From contig OZ244625.1 in the NCBI GenBank assembly GCA_965218555.1, positions 5,642,001 through 5,706,000 on the forward strand: DNA of 64,000 nt, given 5' to 3'. The stretch comes from JAPPLB01 sp965218555 (GTDB taxonomy: Bacteria; Acidobacteriota; Terriglobia; Bryobacterales; UBA6623). The notes below the pieces were generated by a model that was not told the DNA's origin, did not search any database, and saw only the letters and a list, made by a program, of their open reading frames with translations. Shown piece by piece: positions 60,337 through 64,000 of this stretch; position 1 is the first letter of the stretch; every line of letters begins with the position of its first letter. The position numbers and the translations under genes were made by a program.

Positions 60337-61611
60337 ATGTCAACATCTACAGCAACTCCCGGTGACGTCAAAGACCTCTCTCTGGCCGAGATCGGCAAGA
60401 AGCGCATCGAATGGGCCTTCCATTGGATGCCCGTTCTCGGTTCCATCCGTGAAGAGTTCCAGGCGGCCCGGCCCCTGCAAGGGATGCGTGTTTCCGCCTG
60501 TCTGCATGTGACGACGGAGACCGCCAATCTCATGATCACGCTGCGGGACGGTGGCGCGGACGTTGTGCTGTGCGCCTCGAATCCGCTGTCGACGCAGGAC
60601 GACGTGGCCGCCTCTCTGGTCGAGGACCACGGTATTCCGACCTACTCGATCAAGGGTGAGGACAACGATACCTATTACGCCCACATCCAGGCCGCACTCG
60701 ACCACAAACCGCACATCACGATGGACGACGGCGCCGATCTCGTGCACCAGCTCCATACCGAACGCACCGAATTGGCCGACGACGTGCTCGGCGGCACCGA
60801 GGAAACGACCACGGGCGTCATCCGGCTACGCGCGATGGCGAATGACGGAGTTCTCAAGTTCCCGATCGTGGCCGTCAACGACGCCATGACCAAGCACCTC
60901 TTCGACAACCGCTACGGCACGGGTCAATCGACGATCGACGGCATCCTGCGCGCGACGAACGTGCTGCTGGCCGGGCTCAACGTCGTGGTCGCCGGCTATG
61001 GCTGGTGCGGACGCGGTGTCGCCAGCCGCGCCCGCGGGCTTGGCGCCAGCGTGATCGTCACCGAAGTCGACCCCACCCGCGCTCTCGAAGCGGTGATGGA
61101 CGGCTTCCGGGTGATGCCGATGAGCGAGGCCGCCGCGGTCGGCGATATCTTCATCACTGTCACCGGCGACAAGCACGTCGTCGCCAAGCATCACTTCGAG
61201 AACATGAAGGACGGCGCGATCGTCGCCAACTCCGGCCACTTCAACGTCGAGCTGGACCTCGAAGGACTCGACTCCCTCACCGCCTCTCGCCGCACGGTTC
61301 GCGATTTCGTCGAGGAATATATATTACACAACGGCCGCAAGGTCTTCGTGCTGGCCGAAGGGCGCCTGGTCAACCTCAGCTCGGCGGAAGGCCACCCCGC
61401 GGCCGTCATGGACATGAGCTTCGCCAATCAGGCTCTGGCCGCCCGGTACCTGGCGGAGACGCACGGTCACTTGGCGATCGGCGTCCACAGCGTACCGGAA
61501 GAGATCGACAAGAACGTCGCCCGGCGGAAGCTCGATTCGATGAATGTCCGCATCGACACGCTCTCCGACGAACAAGAGCAGTACCTGACAAGCTGGCAGG
61601 AAGGCACCTAG
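60337..61611 (+). CDS. ahcY: Adenosylhomocysteinase
   Basis: This 424-residue enzyme splits S-adenosylhomocysteine to adenosine and homocysteine with bound NAD. Motifs: CLHVTTETANLMITLRDGGA, LCASNPLSTQDDVAASL, ETTTGVIRLRAMANDGVLKF with PIVAVNDAMTKHLFDNRYGT and GQSTIDGILRATN, the Rossmann loop VVAGYGWCGRGVASRARGLG (from about 218), FITVTGDKHVV, and a C-terminal INLSSAEGHP-like region. It removes the by-product of SAM-dependent methylation and closes the cycle begun by metK. The IS630 element now separates it from metK; 53 bp lie between the element and its ATG, with little room for a native promoter. Confidence 0.97.
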   Translation: MSTSTATPGDVKDLSLAEIGKKRIEWAFHWMPVLGSIREEFQAARPLQGMRVSACLHVTTETANLMITLRDGGADVVLCASNPLSTQDDVAASLVEDHGIPTYSIKGEDNDTYYAHIQAALDHKPHITMDDGADLVHQLHTERTELADDVLGGTEETTTGVIRLRAMANDGVLKFPIVAVNDAMTKHLFDNRYGTGQSTIDGILRATNVLLAGLNVVVAGYGWCGRGVASRARGLGASVIVTEVDPTRALEAVMDGFRVMPMSEAAAVGDIFITVTGDKHVVAKHHFENMKDGAIVANSGHFNVELDLEGLDSLTASRRTVRDFVEEYILHNGRKVFVLAEGRLVNLSSAEGHPAAVMDMSFANQALAARYLAETHGHLAIGVHSVPEEIDKNVARRKLDSMNVRIDTLSDEQEQYLTSWQEGT

Positions 61612-61796
61612 CCCCGCCTCCTAACCTGCCCGCCAACAGGATAGGCTCATCCCGCCCGGGACGGGCATGGCCGCTGCCGGCGGCCGTTCGCAAGAGCACG
61701 GCAACGAGTCTCAAAAAATAAACGGAACATGATGGGGCCGTTCCTACGTCTATCTCTCCAGGAGAAGCGTTTCCGAACAGAGTGAGGAGGGACAAG

Positions 61797-62045
61797 ATGA
61801 AACGATTTGCCTGGTTTGCGGTCGGCGCCGCCATGGGTACGGCCGTCGCCATGCTCTATGCGCCCCAGAAGGAGAGTGAGACTCGGAAAGTGATCCGGGA
61901 GAAGAGCGAAAAGAGCTACAAGCTCGCTGCCGAGAAAGGCAAGCAGGTGAGCGGACAGAGCTTGGCCGCGATCAACCGCGGCGTCGAGTGGGCCGAAAAC
62001 GCGAAGGAATCCGTCGCCCAAAAGTTCAAAGCCGTCGCGGCCTGA
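61797..62045 (+). CDS. YtxH-like small membrane-anchored protein
   Basis: This 82-residue protein starts at ATG 61797 after GAGGAGGGACAAG. FAWFAVGAAMGTAVAMLYAP is the single N-terminal membrane or amphipathic segment with the GxxxG/LLYAPxxG style of YtxH/GvpP proteins. A charged helix with lysine-rich turns follows (ESETRKVIREKSEKSYK, LAAEKGKQ, WAENAKESVAQKF). YtxH proteins are general stress-linked membrane proteins of unclear function. An in-frame GTG at 61782 is a weaker start. It stands alone, 185 bp after ahcY. Confidence 0.82.
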   Translation: MKRFAWFAVGAAMGTAVAMLYAPQKESETRKVIREKSEKSYKLAAEKGKQVSGQSLAAINRGVEWAENAKESVAQKFKAVAA

Positions 62046-62112
62046 CGAGTCGCTGCTGCTTCGCCTCCAGGGCGGGCTCGCGCCCCTGCCTCTGGACGCA
62101 GCGTGAAGAGCT

Positions 62113-63690
62113 TCAGGCTTTCACGGCGCCGGGCTTTCCGTTCTCAACCACAAACGAGGCCCGGGTGGAGATCGATCCCCCGGGCTTCTCTACGAAATCC
62201 ATCACCCGGTAGTCAGCCTGGAACGTCTCGGGCGTGAGCATGCAGCTCACGTATCCGCGCTGGTTGTTGAAGAACTTCACAAACGGATTCTCGGACAGAA
62301 CCTGTTCCGTGTCTTCGCGCACATCCGAGCCGTCACCACCGGAACTGATGGATGTGCCGATAAACTCGGTCGCCACCGGAGCGGAACCGGGATCATTCAG
62401 ATCCTCGGGCAGGTTGCAGACCCAGTGGTTGTGGATGTCACCGGTGAGCACGACGGTGTTGTCGATCGAGGCCTCTTTCAAGAAGGAAAGGAATCGGCCC
62501 AAGCCCGCTGGATAGGCGCCCCACTTATCCATGCTGTATCTCTTCTCCGGGCCCGCGGTGCGGTCGAGCGGCGCCATCATCACCTGCTGCGGGATCACCT
62601 TCCAACGCACCCGCGCTTGCTCGAGGCCGTTCAACAGCCAGCTTTCCTGCTCGCTGCCGAGCATCGTGGCCTCCGGATCGAAGACCTCTTCGCAAAAGGG
62701 TTTGGTGCCGTCGCCACAGGGCTGATCGGTCCGGTATTGGCGGGTATCGAGCACATCGAATTGCGCAAGATCGCCGTATGTCAGACGCCGATAGAGACGC
62801 ATATCAGCACCCGCAGGCAACGACGAGCGCCGCAGCGGCATGTTTTCGTAGTAGGCCTGATAGGCCGCTGCCCGGCGGGCCAGAAAGGCTTCGCGCTCCA
62901 TCGGGCCTTTCTCTTCGGGTATGTCGGACGCATAGTTACTGTCAAACTCGTGGTCGTCCCACGTCACGCTCCACGGGAAGGCTGCGTGCGCGGCTTGCAG
63001 GTCGGGATCGGACTTGTAGAGGGCATAGCGATTGCGATAGTCCGCCAAAGTCATGATTTCCGGGCCGTCGTGCAGTCGCGGCCGCCCTTCCGCCGGCGGC
63101 CTTTCGTAGATGTAGTCCCCCAGGTGAAAAACAATGTCGAGGTCTTCAGCAACCATGTGGCGGTAGGCCGTATAGAAGCCGCTCTCGTAGTGCTGGCACG
63201 AAGCAAAAGCCAATCGGAGGTGATCGAGCTGGGCATGAGCGGCGTCGGCAGTCCGCGTGCGGCCTCGAGGACTTTCCTCCGACCCGGCACGAAACTCGTA
63301 CCAATAATGACGTCCCGGTTCCAGGCCCTTCACCTCGACGTGCACGGAGTGCCCCCACTCAGGTGATGCCGTTACGGTCCCCTTTTGGACCTCCTGCAAC
63401 ATGTTCGGGTCCGAGGCGAGCCGCCAACTCACCTCGTACGACACATCGGGAGGCAGCCCGCCGCCGTTCAGCGGGTCGGGCGCCAGCCGCGTCCAAAGCA
63501 CGACTCCGTCCGGAGTAGGATCGCCGGAAGCCACTCCCAGCGTGAACGGGTTCGTCGAAAACCGGGGCTCCCCCGCACCGCATCCGGAAAGCCCCACGAG
63601 CGGCAGACCGGCCAGCGACACTCCGCCGATAAGGAGACGCCGGCGATCAAGCCGCCCGCGATGAATCGTGTCGAGGAATTCGGTGCTCAT
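62113..63690 (-). CDS. phoD: PhoD-family alkaline phosphatase, Tat-exported
   Basis: This 525-residue protein starts at ATG 63690 (GGAGCAGA before). A twin-arginine signal (LDRRRLLIGGVSLAGLPLVG) ends near a lipoprotein-like LSGC. FTLGVASGDPTPDGVVLWTRL is the PhoD N-terminal domain. The metal-binding core has FASCQHYESGFYTAYRHM, DIVFHLGDYIYE, WSVTWDDHEFDSNYA and VVLTGDIHNHWV. PhoD enzymes are Ca/Fe phosphodiesterase-phosphomonoesterases that release phosphate from organic esters outside the cytoplasm, often induced by phosphate shortage. No Pho box is clear. The ppk2 gene elsewhere is a possible functional companion in phosphate economy, though unlinked. Confidence 0.93.
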   Translation of the reverse strand: MSTEFLDTIHRGRLDRRRLLIGGVSLAGLPLVGLSGCGAGEPRFSTNPFTLGVASGDPTPDGVVLWTRLAPDPLNGGGLPPDVSYEVSWRLASDPNMLQEVQKGTVTASPEWGHSVHVEVKGLEPGRHYWYEFRAGSEESPRGRTRTADAAHAQLDHLRLAFASCQHYESGFYTAYRHMVAEDLDIVFHLGDYIYERPPAEGRPRLHDGPEIMTLADYRNRYALYKSDPDLQAAHAAFPWSVTWDDHEFDSNYASDIPEEKGPMEREAFLARRAAAYQAYYENMPLRRSSLPAGADMRLYRRLTYGDLAQFDVLDTRQYRTDQPCGDGTKPFCEEVFDPEATMLGSEQESWLLNGLEQARVRWKVIPQQVMMAPLDRTAGPEKRYSMDKWGAYPAGLGRFLSFLKEASIDNTVVLTGDIHNHWVCNLPEDLNDPGSAPVATEFIGTSISSGGDGSDVREDTEQVLSENPFVKFFNNQRGYVSCMLTPETFQADYRVMDFVEKPGGSISTRASFVVENGKPGAVKA

Positions 63691-64000
63691 CATTCTGCTC
63701 CGCACGTCCCGAAGGAGGGTCCCAAAGAATCTCTGACCGTACTGCTCTGTCAATGTTACCTTATTCGATTCAAACGCCGAGAGTCGTCCTTGCCAGAAGC
63801 GGTCGGACCCTCTTTCGCAAACCTCGCCTTGCGAGATTCGGCCTTTGCGCGCCGGTGCAAAAGCCGGTTCCCTGCTCTACGGACCAGACGCCCGCCACAG
63901 TGGTCTGCATACAGGCCGCCGACAGCAAGCTAACGAGTCGCCCCGTTTTCAAGCTTCAGACGGATCGTCAAAAGGAGCGGCAACTGAGTAACGAATAGAC
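63691..64000. other. Window end, no gene seen
   Basis: There are 310 bp upstream of phoD. Open frames here lack start signals or family features. The last bases are cut by the window edge. Confidence 0.45.

Noticed and set aside
63753..63998. Small forward gene at the window end
   Set aside because: No ribosome site, no family features, and it lies in the likely promoter region of phoD.

Overview
The window is GC-rich, densely coded bacterial DNA, most likely from an uncultured member of the Acidobacteriota (Bryobacterales/Vicinamibacteria-like). This is inferred from gene content: DUF6152 with DUF6644 membrane proteins, secreted proteins carrying the PRTP-GHPDL-GIW motif, a PSCyt/DUF1549/DUF1553 gene next to DUF1501, many Tat or lipoprotein exports, PQQ-type beta-propellers, a CGC bacilliredoxin, and an archaeal-type Asd. 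A 16S gene or marker tree would be needed to confirm it.

Layout. 0-5 kb: cytochrome c maturation genes (ccmF partial, ccmE of the Cys type), a tandem duplication of an M19 dipeptidase-like gene whose junction carries a ccmE fragment, then an IS110 element. 5.7-13.5 kb: a Cache-Cache-SBP5 fusion protein, PPK2, a polyketide synthase relic, an Nramp-like transporter, a KdsC-like phosphatase and a PQQ propeller. 13.8-21.4 kb: a type I restriction-modification operon (hsdM-hsdS-abortive infection gene-hsdR) with an IS6 element 12 bp upstream of hsdM. 21.6-32.2 kb: a lipoprotein propeller glycosidase, flotillin with NfeD, a second PQQ propeller, pgi-zwf, a bacilliredoxin and a YVTN-like propeller. 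32.4-42.5 kb: tRNA-Ser(UGA), a four-CBS protein, tRNA-Val(GAC), an IS fragment, a TPR-thioredoxin protein, a TonB protein, a sialidase and two secreted paralogues. 42.6-49.3 kb: DUF1501 and PSCyt/DUF1549/DUF1553, DUF6152, two DUF6644 proteins and a small c-type cytochrome. 49.3-53.0 kb: a strip of intact and broken toxin-antitoxin and restriction genes with a tRNA-fMet 3' relic and tRNA-Ser(GGA). 53.1-64 kb: sialate esterase, asd, an M20 deacylase, a relic element with long target repeats, metK, IS630, ahcY, YtxH and PhoD.

The metabolic core genes are ordinary: the oxidative pentose phosphate entry (zwf, pgi), the aspartate family (asd, M20), and the S-adenosylmethionine cycle (metK, ahcY). 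The unusual content is in mobile DNA and its scars. An IS630 copy sits exactly in the TAG stop codon of metK and restores it. A MITE-like 180-192 bp repeat occurs twice. A relic with 15-16 bp target repeats shares its end with an IS fragment 23 kb away. An Abi-C gene is embedded in the hsd operon. All function calls come from reading motifs by eye; no database search was run.
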